Source: Ianthella basta (lineage: Eukaryota; Porifera; Demospongiae; Verongiida; Ianthellidae). Taken from it: 64,000 bases of DNA. The position numbers and the translations under genes were made by a program. How positions within the stretch are numbered: the stretch's first letter is position 1; the number at the start of each line of letters is the position of its first letter. The stretch covers positions 7,406,234 through 7,470,233 of the forward strand of contig OZ025873.1 in assembly GCA_964019415.1 (NCBI GenBank), read 5' to 3'. Below the pieces are notes generated by a model. The model did not search any database, was not told the DNA's origin, and saw nothing but the letters and a program-made list of their open reading frames with translations. This document shows, in pieces, positions 50,301 through 59,232 of the stretch.

Positions 50301-51743
50301 TTCTTAGCTCCTCCTACTTCCTGCCAATTCTTGATGCTTGGGAAGAGATAGGGGAGAAGGAATCAGTGTCCAGCCACCGAACAAAGGGTACTCGTCCCGT
50401 TTTGCCTGCGGATTCTTAAACCCAGCTAGTGCAAGTATCAACCAAGCGTGGCATTAGCTGGAAGGTTTGCCTGTCTGTTTCGTGCGACGTACATTTTTGC
50501 TGAGTGTCCGGGTATTGGCGCTGTCCCGGAAATGGCGTAGCTACCCTACAGTGTGTTAATTGTGTCTGGTCTGCTCTGGCTCCTGTACTTGCTGTTAGCT
50601 GGTATATCATCACACCGTTAATGTCTCAATGATGTATACAATACTGCAACATGGCATACCGTATGGCCGGAAATTTTGGCGGGGAATTTATTTTGGCGGA
50701 TTGGCGGTTTTGAGAGCAATCCGCCAATATTTCTTCTACCAAAATTTGTGCAATCATAAGGTTTGTTCCGTTTAACAAGCCTGGTTGCACCAGGCCTATA
50801 GATTAATTGTCAGCATGGAGTTCACAACTGACAGCAGCGCGAGGACACTACGTTTCCAAAGAGCTTTGCACACTGGAGGTGGAAGAAGAGCGCAAGGAAG
50901 CCGAGGCAATCCGAACGGCGTCGTATATGCAGTTGCTGTGAAGACTGACATAAAGATCGTTGTCGGTAACTTACTTCGGCAGATTTCAACAGCCTGTTCT
51001 CTATTTCTGCATCGGAGCGATACAATTGTGTGCGAGGTCACAGGCTGCAAGCGAGCGTCAGCAGATCTACCAAAAGGAGGTTTGAAAGCCTTTGTACGTT
51101 GCAGCACTCGTGGGAAAAGCTAAGGATTGGAACGAAAATAACCCAATTATGGTCAAACAACAGTGCGTGTACTCCTCAGTCAGACAGAGACTTTTCAGCA
51201 ATCAAGCTCTGTTCGTCTGGGTTAGCCATTTTGCTATGAATATCATTATGGCACAGGCTTTGCCAATCCGCCAAAATAAATTCCCGCCAAAATTTCCAGC
51301 CATACGGTAATTTGCTGTTTTCTAACACGTCTCATAATACCCTCACTGTCTCGTAATACATGTAGTCATCGTGCATAAAGATTGCTCTCTAGCACAAACA
51401 ACCTAACTATTCACATACCAATAATTGTAGTGTGGGTACTTTGGTTGGCAGTGACCATGCGTGTGTACTCTTGAGTTTGTATTAAACTAAGAGTCATCGG
51501 CCACATGGGATAAGAATGCTTAGGTGACCCACAATTGGGGCGGGTACCTTATGGGTTACAATAGATTAGTGGTCACCTTAAGCACAACGTCTAACATGTG
51601 CCTAAGTTCATAGCAAAGCTATAACGTGCTTAGAGCTCAAGTTTCACATGCAGTTTGCGTATCACGTGCAGGTTGAGGGCGACACGCCGCACAACTCACT
51701 TGTCTTTTTCGGTACCAAAAATGGAATGAAGATATTCTGCCAT
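40298..51743 (-). CDS. U2AF1: U2 snRNP auxiliary factor small subunit, U2AF1 / U2AF35, 215 aa
   Basis: Ten exons: 51700-51743, 47396-47483, 46941-47004, 46213-46289, 45827-45898, 44157-44217, 42625-42697, 41770-41832, 41294-41338, 40298-40358; 648 nt in frame. The protein starts MAEYL and keeps the first zinc finger ([20 protein letters not shown]), the U2AF-homology RRM ([45 protein letters not shown]) and the second zinc finger ([20 protein letters not shown]). A short Arg-Ser tail ends it, shorter than the vertebrate glycine-rich end (family about 240 aa). It recognises the AG of the 3' splice site with U2AF2 in the nucleus. The first exon lies 4.2 kb upstream of exon 2; that intron carries two inverted-repeat elements. 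The last intron is mostly pyrimidine tract. Promoter shared head to head with the TBCC-like gene. Confidence 0.95.
40381..40975. repeat. Purine/pyrimidine minisatellite in the last U2AF1 intron
   Basis: About 0.6 kb of GGGAGGAGAGGGGAGGAGG-type units of roughly 24-27 bp on the plus strand, with unit-to-unit length variation. On the U2AF1 sense (minus) strand it is an almost unbroken C/T tract ending about 22 nt before the AG of the terminal exon. The plus strand has many runs of three or more G, so G-quadruplex or H-DNA structure is possible. The long open frames through it (Pro-Leu-Ser runs) are not genes. Confidence 0.93.
43357..43797 (+). repeat. Direct duplication of about 160 bp in a U2AF1 intron
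   Basis: Positions about 43357-43515 and 43641-43797 are copies: GCTGCTAAAGGGTC..., AGATCTGGAGGTTGC, CTGGTCCGGTTCACTGCC, CATTTTTCCCTTCC, TTCGTGTCACCATGGTACAT. Each includes GGTTCACTGCC, which resembles a Pol III box B, followed by a T5 run. TATATAAGG lies upstream of the second copy. The repeat may be a Pol III-derived element; this is a guess. Confidence 0.6.
44611..44699 (-). rRNA. 5S rRNA-like copy 1, 3'-truncated
   Basis: The minus strand reads as 5S rRNA from GTCCTACGACCATACC through TCGTCTGATCACCGAAG, TTAAGCAGGATTGGGC and GTACTTGGATGGG. It then stops about 27 nt short of the normal 3' end and runs into TCTTTTTT. TATAAAA lies 29 bp upstream at 44722-44728. Internal control elements are kept. 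It may be a truncated gene or a pseudogene. Confidence 0.75.
44722..44728 (-). promoter_or_regulatory. TATA box of 5S-like copy 1
   Basis: TATAAAA on the minus strand, 29 bp before the first base of 5S-like copy 1; the identical spacing occurs in copy 2. Upstream TATA elements are known for 5S genes of several eukaryotes. Confidence 0.6.
44871..44992 (-). rRNA. 5S rRNA-like copy 2, full length
   Basis: About 122 nt on the minus strand follow the eukaryotic 5S pattern end to end: GTCCTACGGCCATACCATGC, CGTCTAATCACCGAAG, AAAGCAGGATTGGGCTGGG, GTACTTGGATGGGTGACCGC, CTGGGAATACCCAGTGCTGT, then AGGTCTTTTTC with a T5 terminator. TATAAAA at 45015-45021 is 29 bp upstream. It sits in a tandem unit of about 290 bp shared with copy 1 and lies inside a U2AF1 intron in the same orientation. 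The stem formed by the two ends is largely kept (CCTACGGCC against GTGCTGTAGG). It could be expressed or a young pseudogene. Confidence 0.85.
45015..45021 (-). promoter_or_regulatory. TATA box of 5S-like copy 2
   Basis: TATAAAA on the minus strand, 29 bp upstream of 5S-like copy 2. Confidence 0.6.
45250..45392. repeat. CA microsatellite
   Basis: (CA)n with interruptions such as ACACCACACAT, in the same U2AF1 intron as the 5S-like copies, between copies 2 and 3. Confidence 0.9.
45510..45624 (-). rRNA. 5S rRNA-like copy 3, internally deleted
   Basis: The minus strand matches copy 2 but lacks about nine bases near the 5' end (the GGCCATACCAT part), and its upstream TATA has decayed to ATGTAAAC. 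The T5 terminator is kept. It is probably a 5S pseudogene. Confidence 0.75.
46040..46088. repeat. CA microsatellite
   Basis: A (CA)n run in the intron between the U2AF1 exons at 45827-45898 and 46213-46289. Confidence 0.93.
47066..47350. repeat. GT microsatellite near U2AF1 exon 2
   Basis: GT-rich interrupted repeat, pure (GT)n from about 47263 to 47348. It lies 46 bp from the 5' splice site of U2AF1 exon 2 and reads as CA-rich intron on the sense strand. Open frames through it are Cys-Val or His-Thr runs only. Confidence 0.93.
47750..49260 (+). other. Degenerate coding-like sequence inside U2AF1 intron 1
   Basis: Plus-strand open fragments follow one another in different frames: 48500-48781 and the Lys/Glu-rich stretch about 48960-49230 ([20 protein letters not shown] type, predicted coiled coil). 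They are separated by stops and no splice pattern links them. The combination of a globular part and a charged coiled coil in an intron suggests an old transposon or captured gene, but I do not recognise the family. Confidence 0.35.
49360..49545. repeat. GGGTCGA / TCGACCC-rich short repeats
   Basis: The words GGTCGA, TTCGACCC and GATTCAACCC occur repeatedly in both orientations over about 180 bp and can pair with one another. This resembles the end of a foldback element; family unknown. Confidence 0.45.
49572..50546. mobile_element. Inverted-repeat element, about 975 bp, non-autonomous
   Basis: The left end GGGTAATTACGCCATTTCCC is matched by the reverse complement of the right end, GGGTAGCTACGCCATTTCC, with the match continuing through GGACAGC. 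Internal sequence repeats parts of the terminus (CGCCATTTTCCC near 49752). A small open frame at about 49922-50137 on either strand has no recognisable domain. A target-site duplication is not clear. It is probably a MITE-like DNA transposon in U2AF1 intron 1. Confidence 0.65.
50659..51307. mobile_element. MITE-type DNA transposon, 649 bp, TA target site
   Basis: Terminal inverted repeats of about 47 bp differ at one substitution and one inserted base. The left starts CCGTATGGCCGGAAATTTTG and the right is the reverse complement of CCGTATGGCTGGAAATTTTG; both continue GGCGGGAATTTATTTTGGCG. TA dinucleotides flank both ends (50657-50658 and 51308-51309), as with Tc1/mariner-like insertion. The inside has an open frame at 50785-51123 without a recognisable transposase domain, so it is non-autonomous. 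The high similarity of the two ends suggests a fairly recent insertion. Confidence 0.85.
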
Positions 51744-51917
51744 GGCTAGATGTGAAGACCTTTAACTGAGCTGTCTGTACCGCAGTGAAGCTGTAGCTCT
51801 GCCGAACTGTACGTGGTGCTCGACGTGGTGTATACGTAGCGTACGTAGAACAAACGTTTATTAACAGGGGCCACGCCTCCCTAGCAAAAGCTGGATTATC
51901 CTTATCACTCTTCAAAA
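51744..51917. promoter_or_regulatory. Divergent promoter region between U2AF1 and TBCC-like gene
   Basis: Only 174 bp separate the U2AF1 start codon (minus) from the first ATG of the TBCC-like gene (plus). Head-to-head spacing this short implies a shared promoter. The sequence is moderately CpG-rich (ACGTACG, GCCGAAC) and has no clear TATA box, as is usual for housekeeping genes. Confidence 0.6.
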
Positions 51918-52256
51918 ATGGCGCAGAAGGTGTGCAGTGCAATCGCCAGCAAATGCTATGCTGCTGTGCATAGGAATAACTTGACTGGAGTGGTTAACTC
52001 ATCACATCGTTTGTTTGATAGCTTGACACTGTTTTGTTGAGCCATTTGTTATTTGGCAGTAAATATGAAGTGCTTTTGGTGTTTGCGTAGGCTCCCAAAA
52101 CTGTGATGGAGCGACTGAAAGGCAGCCCAAGAGAAGAATGAAAGGGGTACAGTACCTGGCGAAGGAATGCTCTAGAGGACGCATTTCTGAAAAGATTTTT
52201 AAGACCAACGCTCATGGTGCGTACATACGTAGCTACGCACCTGTACCCCTGTGTCG

Positions 52257-52281
52257 TTTGTGTGTGTGTGTGTGTGTGTGT
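52257..52281. repeat. Short GT microsatellite
   Basis: (GT)n immediately downstream of the 52091-52216 exon of the TBCC-like gene. Confidence 0.85.
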
Positions 52282-55200
52282 GGCTAGGCATTTGTATCTC
52301 TATACTGTAGCCACGAAATAGCGAATGGACTGGTCAGTATTATGCAGTTGATAGATATCTGTCTGTTCCTCATGTGCAATAGAGCTGGGCAATATAGTAC
52401 TATCAATTCAATGCCATCAAACAGTACCATTGATACTCCTAGGGTATCAAAGGTTAATAGTTTATCTGTCAAGGTACTGTTTGTGCAGTTGATATGTATG
52501 TAAGATTAGCATATACATGCTGAAGGCCAAGTGGCACAATGGTTACTGCTTGGGATGGGTATCAAACTCCGGTTTTCTAGTTCTTCTGCTCGTACCTTTT
52601 CGAATACAGGCACTAGGTCCACTCTTTGTGAGAACATTTGGTTCTTTCATGACCAAGGATTTCATGATCCCTCATGTAGTGCGCACATGTACACTGTAGT
52701 TCCACTGATACACCAGCTATGCATCATAATACAACCTGAACATAATGCATTGGTATATGCAGGAATATGTCTGTATTGCCCAGCACTACTGTGTACATGG
52801 GACAACCATTTCATGTACTCTTTCATTGTTCACGCTTTGCTTCTACATGTACATGCAGAGGCAGAGGCTTCAGTGAAAGAGCTTACATCTGCCACCTCTG
52901 CTGTGATAGTCCAGTCCACTCTGGACCAGATAATAGAGAGGAGTCAACAGTTGCAGAAGGACTTGGCAGACAATAGTCACCTTCTAACTAAGTACAACTT
53001 AAAGAGTACTCAGCAAGTGAGTGGCACTGAATGAATGCCAGAGCTACAGGACTTCGGTACACTGCATTGTGCCCTGCAGGGTTGAAGCAGGATAAGCATA
53101 CTTTTGCATCCCGTGCACATGAGCGTTTGTGCCAGTGTGCAGATCAGTGTTAAGCAATCTCCTTCTATGTAGCCAAAATGTTACTAAGTCTTGTGCATAG
53201 GAGAGTGTAATTTGTTGTGATTTGCTTCTGCCAATTGTATGTCTTTATAGAATGAATGGATTTACTTGTGGTAATACTTGCACTGTAGTTTAAGCCACTG
53301 TTTATTCCCTCTGTACTTTGCAGCATATGCAGTCCCTGTTGACAACTTTAGCACAACGCAAGGAGGAACTGGCTCCACCAAAAATGTTTTCATTTTCGGC
53401 ATGACAGAAAGCTGCCCCTGACACTCTCATTGACGCCACAGATGGCCATATCACGGATTGTACTGATGGTGCCTCTTCGCCAGCCAAGATACCGAAACTT
53501 CCCGTAATACCGGTGTGTGGCTTTGCTGACCAGGATAGTTAGGTGCTGCGACTGACGCCTGGTGAAGTAAATGGGATGGATTTAGACTTCAATCACCTTA
53601 CTAACTGTACAGTGTACATCCAAGGCTGTCCTTCAACAGTCCACATCACACAGCTAGCAAAGACTAGGTGAGTTTAACTGTATGTAATAGCTAAAACCAT
53701 GCTAATTCAACCATGCAGTTGGTACATAAGTGCATCTGCTGTATATACAAGTATTTTCTGACGACCGGTGTGTATTTTGTCAAGTTTCAAGCATTTGCTC
53801 CACTGCATCCACGGTTACAATGCTGTGCCATCCCTTCTGTGCCTTCCTCTTTTGTTGCTGAGCTTACTGAGCTCGATATATGTCTCTCCAGTGTGTGCGA
53901 TGGGCCATATTCCGATCCTGACTTACCCGCGAAGAAATTCTCCAGTCGGTGACGTTTTCTTCTATGCAGCGACCTTGACACCAAGTCAGTGAGGTTCTGT
54001 GTTGTGTTAATGACCACTTCTGTAGCACAGGGAGTGCTGCAGACGATTTCCAAAGCCATAAACACGCTGATATGCGACGACTCTACCGACATGACTGCAA
54101 ATTCAAAGCTTGTTCTCTGCAGTGCAAGCTCGTATGTTTTTTAAATAAACACTGATATATAGCCAAAAGAGCCCCAAACACGTTCGTATCAGCCAATCAT
54201 GAGCACGGTGCACCATTCCCGCTGCATTTGATCATGAATTCTTTGGTGCCATTTTCTGAAAATTACGCATTGCATAAGTTTTGATTTCTATTCTCGACTG
54301 CCACATGTTTGTTTGTGATTTTCTCATACGTACGTATATGTAGCCTCATTTTATGGAAGATTTATGGTTTAAGCTGTGAAATATAGAATTATTTGATTGA
54401 ATGTAAAGTGATAAAACGTCATGTTTTGCGATGTTTTGCAATAGAATCATCGGGCAGAGCAGCTGTTTCGATGTACAGTTTATTGTGCAACTGTTTTCAA
54501 ATGGTTTGGTGACGTAGTTATACAAGAAAAATGGAGGGTGGAAGGAGCTCTGCTATGTGAGGTGCAATGGTTGAGAATGATTTTAATGGTTACAGTACTA
54601 GTACATTCAGTAACTGTTCTAGCAACTCTGTGTTGCTGCATTTGCTTAGTGGACTAGCTTGTAATATATTCATACGTATGTACACAGCACATGTTCCACA
54701 AATCCACTGGATTTATTGTGTTTCATTTTTAGCTTCGCTTGCACAGGACGACACACAGTACTGTCTTTCTCCATGTCACTAGCAGCGGGATTATTGAGGA
54801 CTGTTCTGAGATGCTCTTTGCTCCTTACAACTTCACATACAAAGGCATTGAGGAGCACTTCAAGGTGTGTTGGCTACTATAATTATATACAATGGACAAT
54901 GTAGGATCTTTCTGCTCTCTTCTGATCTATTCCAATACACACTGAACCTGTCCAATCTAGCCACTATAGTGCATGCGTCACCATCCTGAATGAGCAGTGG
55001 AGTTTAAGCTCCATTCTGACCAGGGGCTGGAGTTTAAGTGGATGTCATGTGGCAGTGCTGTACTTGTTGATACACACTTGTTGCATTGGCATTGCCGATA
55101 TGTACTCATTTATATATAACCTTGCAATAAATATTGTACAAAACTATAAATTACTAGCAGGGCGCTCGCCTTTGGCAGGTTTTTCTGCTTTGGCGAGTCA

Positions 55201-55364
55201 CACGACAGCAAGTTGGGCCCAGGGTGATTTGAAGAATCTGTGCCGTTAGAAAAGGAGGGTAGCTACTATAACGACGGCCGAGTTTAAACTCGATCGTTGG
55301 ACGACAGCGAATCAAACCGCCCGCTAACCGGAAGTCAATGAGTAATAATTAATAAAATGACTAG

Positions 55365-55460
55365 TCTGGCTCACTAGACCGTCCCGTAAGCGCCGGTAGG
55401 CGTGGTAGGGAAGGGACGGCACTTATTGGGGCGCTTATTGGGACGGTCTAGCGAGCCAGA
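55365..55460. mobile_element. Foldback element of about 96 bp
   Basis: The arm TCTGGCTCACTAGACCGTCC is matched by the reverse complement of GGACGGTCTAGCGAGCCAGA at 55441-55460 with one mismatch. Pairing continues inward (GTAAGCGCC against GGCGCTTA). It lies in an intron of the TBCC-like gene. Size and structure fit a small foldback MITE. Confidence 0.65.
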
Positions 55461-55624
55461 TTATAAAATGGCCGTCAGCCGCGAACGAAAAAACGGAATT
55501 TGAAGGATATCTCTTCAGGAATTGCAAGACAGGCGATTTCAACCCGTGGAGGACCCTTCTGGAGCCCCACCTTATAATCCCTGAGAGTTTGGTGGCGTTC
55601 TGTTCCATAGCTTTTGTGCCAAAA

Positions 55625-55650
55625 GCAAACAAACAAACAAACAAACAAAC
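55625..55650. repeat. (CAAA)n microsatellite
   Basis: Six or more CAAA units in a row in the TBCC-like gene's last intron, possibly the A-rich end of an old insertion on the plus strand. Confidence 0.8.
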
Positions 55651-56603
55651 TGAATTATAATATATATAGATGCTATATGAACCCATGATGCTTAACCAAC
55701 TACCAATAGTCTCACTGAATGACAGTCACCAGCCAATTTCCTTGTCACTTTCTACATATTTCTTAACAGCCTTTAGCAGCACTAAAGATGCTTAGCACTG
55801 CACTTGTGTATTTAGCACGTACACTTACAGGATATATTGTGTTGTTCCAATCTGCCACATTTAGGGCAGTGATTATCATGCTGCAGCTCGACAGGTATAA
55901 TGATTGGGGCGAGCGACGTGAAGTTTGTCTCTTCTGGGTGGTGTGAAACCGGAAGATGTGGTAAGTCACGTCCACTCCATATATGGTTGGTTGGTTCTTT
56001 GAACCATTGCACGTGCGCAGTGGGTGATGACGCACCACAGGCTTGTGCAACACCTGCACATGACCAGAGGTTTGTATAACACCTGCACATGACCAATCAG
56101 ACAGCTGACGTAGCGCTTCAAGCAAATTGATGCTACTGCTAAATGGCGCTGTGGCCAAGAGAACAATGGGTACATCTGTATTCGCCTGTGCAGGGACAGC
56201 ACTGCTAGGTGAGCAGTGTACCCCAGTTGACAGCTAAACATAGTCCCGGTGTATTCTACTTATGCATCCTTCATGGGCAACTTCACACTTCGTGGCAGGA
56301 CACATACACTGTCTTGCTTACCTTACTGCACATCCTGCTATCTTGGCTGTTATTTTACCCACATGCCCCTACATACTCCCGCTCACCCCCACAATGTTTT
56401 ACATTTGTCTAGTAGTACTGCTGAGCGTGTTCCTTGTCCTGTCTTCTGCTTAGGACGCACAATTGAGTGAGGTCAATAACTGGGACAAGATAGAAGACTT
56501 CAATTGGCTGTCCTCTGGTACTCCTTTACCTAATTGGAATCTACTGCCGGAAAGCCAAAGAGTACACATCACAGATTCAGAGTGTACTGCTGCTGGTACA
56601 TAA

Positions 56604-57362
56604 TCTGACATGTATTATAATACATAGATGCCGCTGTATCATAAATATAGCCATGGCCATACATGCACTGCATGATGGAGTATGTTGCTTAGATCATGAG
56701 CTCCAGATTGAGCATTGTTAGTATTATTATATATGCATGATGCATGTGTGAGCATGCAGCTGAAGGCCTATATATTTAATATAGGTATATATTTGACTGG
56801 GTTAAGGTGCATGTGTGTATGCACATGCATGCATATATTAACTTTGTTTAAATTTTGAGTTGTGGAAACATGGCCTTCATTTGCCAGCAGTGAATGAGAA
56901 TTGTATAATGTTTTATACTGTGTTTTTCTGCTGTTCGATCACAAGAGTGAACTTCAGTGCTATACATACTAATCAGCATAATTATGATATAGCTTGAATT
57001 CCATGAATAGTACTACGTGCACGTGTTAATAAACTCAGAATCGCACATCAGTTAAGACAGAAACACGCAAGACATCCCCCATACAAAGCAAGAACATTAC
57101 TCTATTGTAGTTTAAGAATCAGTTTCACGGTGCATTGTATAATCATAACTTGTGTGCATGTGCATTGAATTCATGTACATTGCAAGACTGCATGTTTGTG
57201 ACATCTTACAATCTATATAGAGATGGCATGAGAAGATGCTCATTAACAGGCAAAATAGCATAATACTCATGATGAAATAGTCCTATTGAATTACTAATAC
57301 AACTACATAGAACATGATTTGAAATTGCATTGAAAAGTATAGCCTTATTCATCAAGAAGTGC
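56604..57362. other. Spacer without recognisable genes
   Basis: AT-rich sequence with scattered TGCATG words. I see no exon, RNA gene or element terminus. Confidence 0.5.
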
Positions 57363-58489
57363 TTAACAAAACTGTGTGTTCTGCTGATCTTGGTCTCCAA
57401 ATGTGATTGGTGGTAGGGACTTTCCAAGCTTTACTGCCAATTTTGTCAGCTGTCTGCGAAACTCCAGTGCACCAATAAACATATTCTGGAAGTGGTGCAT
57501 GCCTCCATTAAGTTCAAAAGCATTGCGAGTATGAAGTAGTACTCTGTTGTTTAGGAGCACAAAATCCCCAGGCTCTGGAAGCAACTCTAGGGCTCTGGGT
57601 GCAATGAAGATTCAATAAACTTAGCAAACTTGCTGTAAGCTTCATTATGGCTCTACTAACTCTGGGTCAACTGCCAAGGGACCATGAATGTCGGGTGCCT
57701 AACTCACTCCAGTGATGTGACCCCAATGGTTGAGGGTGAAATGTGGGCGTGAGTAGCTGTAAGGGACAGGACCAGGTAGATTCTTATCCACAACATTGAG
57801 ATAAAAAGTAGCAGGAACCTTGGCCAGGACAGCAAACTCCCAAGGGTGTTCCTTACGAAACAATTCTGCTTCAAATAAACCTGTTCTCCACCCTTTACTT
57901 GCTTGCCGAAGGTGAAGCAGTGAAAAGATGTGAACCCAGCAGGCGATTTCCTCCACTGGTGGTCCATGTGGAAAGGGAGCTCCACACAAATTTCCAACGT
58001 TGTTGGCTTTTTCTGGGGGATCTGACTTTACCTCTTCAATTGGCCTGCAATGGTATTGCAAAATGTGCTCACTCATTTTAAGTCCAATTTCCTGTGATCT
58101 TCCGGGCTCTGCAGGGACATTCTTGAGCATTGCCAACTGGCCAGAGGCAGCTGTCATCATGAACTCAAACAAAACCTTGTTGCTTGCCATGAAGTCTGCG
58201 TACTCCACTGGCATAGGCCAGGGTGCTTCAGCGGTTCCCATTTAATTTCCTTGGGAATAGCATTCCTGCCCTCTGACCAGTATGCATGTTTCTCTAGGAA
58301 CCACAGAGGCAATTTGGTGGAGTGGCTTCTGCTGTGTTCATGCTCCGTCCATTCCAGGTGAAGATAGCCATCTTTCTCCATTGCCTTGTCAATGGTATAG
58401 TTAGGAAAAAGATTGCATGGATTGTAGAATGGTGCTTCATCTGCAACAGTTCGGCATTCTGGACACCAGCACTGATACCGCAGCCACAC
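57363..58489 (-). pseudogene. Gamma-butyrobetaine hydroxylase-like 2-oxoglutarate dioxygenase, broken
   Basis: Reading down the minus strand, blocks follow the BBOX1/TMLHE (TauD) family order: an N-terminal zinc-binding part (LRYQCWCPECRTV, DGYLHLEWTEHEHSR, WFLEKHAYW), a linker helix (PMPVEYADFMASNKVLFEFM), the Fe-binding HxD segment (ELPFHMDHQWRKSPAGFTSF), HPWEFAVLAKVPATFY, YSRPHFTLNHWGHI and the distal-His segment (GDFVLLNNRVLLHTRNAFEL). The family hydroxylates butyrobetaine or trimethyllysine in carnitine synthesis. The blocks lie in different frames with at least four frame changes (about 58235, 57985, 57880 and 57580) and no introns between most of them, so it is a decayed, perhaps processed, copy. 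Which family member it came from is uncertain. Confidence 0.75.
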
Positions 58490-58505
58490 AGCATGATACG
58501 ATGTT

Positions 58506-58538
58506 GGGGGACGGTGCAGAGAGACTGCACCGTCCCCC
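58506..58538. repeat. Perfect GC-rich hairpin, 14-bp stem, 5-base loop
   Basis: GGGGGACGGTGCAG, loop AGAGA, then the exact reverse complement CTGCACCGTCCCCC. It lies just upstream of the broken dioxygenase and at the junction where array-derived sequence begins. Confidence 0.9.
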
Positions 58539-58539
58539 G

Positions 58540-58710
58540 TGTAGAGACTTTGGTTACTCTTAGTTTATCTGTAGAAATAGCATTGATTCACTCTTTAAAA
58601 GAATTTCCATCTAGAAACATTTCCTTAATCCCTACATTGGTCAGAATCCTTATCTACAAAGGTAGTCAGACAGATGAATCTAGATTTAGTAATTCATTTA
58701 CACAGACAAA
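58540..58710 (-). other. Orphan intron fragment of an array gene
   Basis: The sequence resembles the intron that follows the VWA exon in A2 (16330-16380) and B (23855-23975): TTCCATCTAGAAAC, TCAGAATCCTTATCTAC, GGTAGTCAGACAGATGAAT, AGTAATTCATTTACA. It is joined at about 58711 directly to the intron that precedes the VWA exon, so the VWA exon itself has been cut out. Confidence 0.6.
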
Positions 58711-58794
58711 CATAATTTCATACACTGATGTCCACACAGACAGCGCTACCTTGCGTATATAGTACACCTTCCCCAGTGATTAGGGTCTGCTCAC

Positions 58795-59153
58795 CTTGAG
58801 CTGCCACACCAAGTAGGCAGGCGAGTGCTGCGGCATATAAACAGTAGACTAGCCAATAGAACTCAGCAATAAATGCTATCAAGTTGCATCAGAGTCTACA
58901 TATGTACAATAAATGTGAACTGAATGCAAGTGAAGGCTAGCTTGATGCGGTCAAAGCTATACGCAGCTAGCTAGCTACACGTACAGGACATTGAATAGAC
59001 TTAGCTACGTTGCTAGCTAGCTATACGCACTGCATGCTCTCTGTTCCTCTACCATTCCCTCAGTGGGTAGCTGAAACAAAGTGACTGAATATGGCGAGCC
59101 TGCAACGTATGCGTACCTGCAATGAGCGTTAACGTTACGGCAACTGGAGACAT
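58795..59153 (-). pseudogene. Orphan signal-peptide module D of an array gene
   Basis: Exons 59117-59153 and 58795-58827 encode a signal peptide almost identical to that of gene C (MSPVAVTLTLIA then LACLLGVAAQ) with intact GT-AG borders and a conserved upstream box. No VWA or other array exon follows; downstream is a remnant intron and the broken dioxygenase. The promoter and signal exons may still be active, but the gene body is gone. Confidence 0.75.
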
Positions 59154-59232
59154 CTTCTTCGGTCATTCGAATTCAGCAGAGATGGAAAGGAAGCCCAAGG
59201 CCTACATCAACTTACGTACATGCACACACCCA

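Larger units (their letters stand above)
51918..56603 (+). pseudogene. TBCC: Tubulin-folding cofactor C (TBCC)-like gene, broken
   Basis: Recognisable exons: 51918-about 51990 (start MAQKVC, uncertain), 52091-52216, 52859-53016 (spectrin-like N-terminal helices, ASVKELTSATSAVIVQSTL), 53324-53667 (linker plus start of the C-CAP/TBCC domain, LTNCTVYIQGCPSTVHITQL), 54733-54864 (STVFLHVTSSGIIEDCSEM, FAPYNFTYKGIEEHFK) and 56454-56603 (NNWDKIEDFNWLSSGTPLPN, stop TAA). The order and spacing match TBCC, the tubulin cofactor that acts as GAP in beta-tubulin folding. Exon 53324-53667 has two in-frame stops (TGA 53402-53404, TAG 53540-53542), exon 52091-52216 needs a frame change, and the exon for the central CGPV...CQQ strip, including the usual catalytic-arginine region, was not found between 53668 and 54732. 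It is probably a pseudogene; sequencing error cannot explain the missing exon. Confidence 0.75.

Noticed and set aside
52381-52480. AGAGCTGGGCAATATAG segment as a possible transposon end
   Set aside because: Similar words are common in animal repeats, but I found no matching inverted end or target duplication here.
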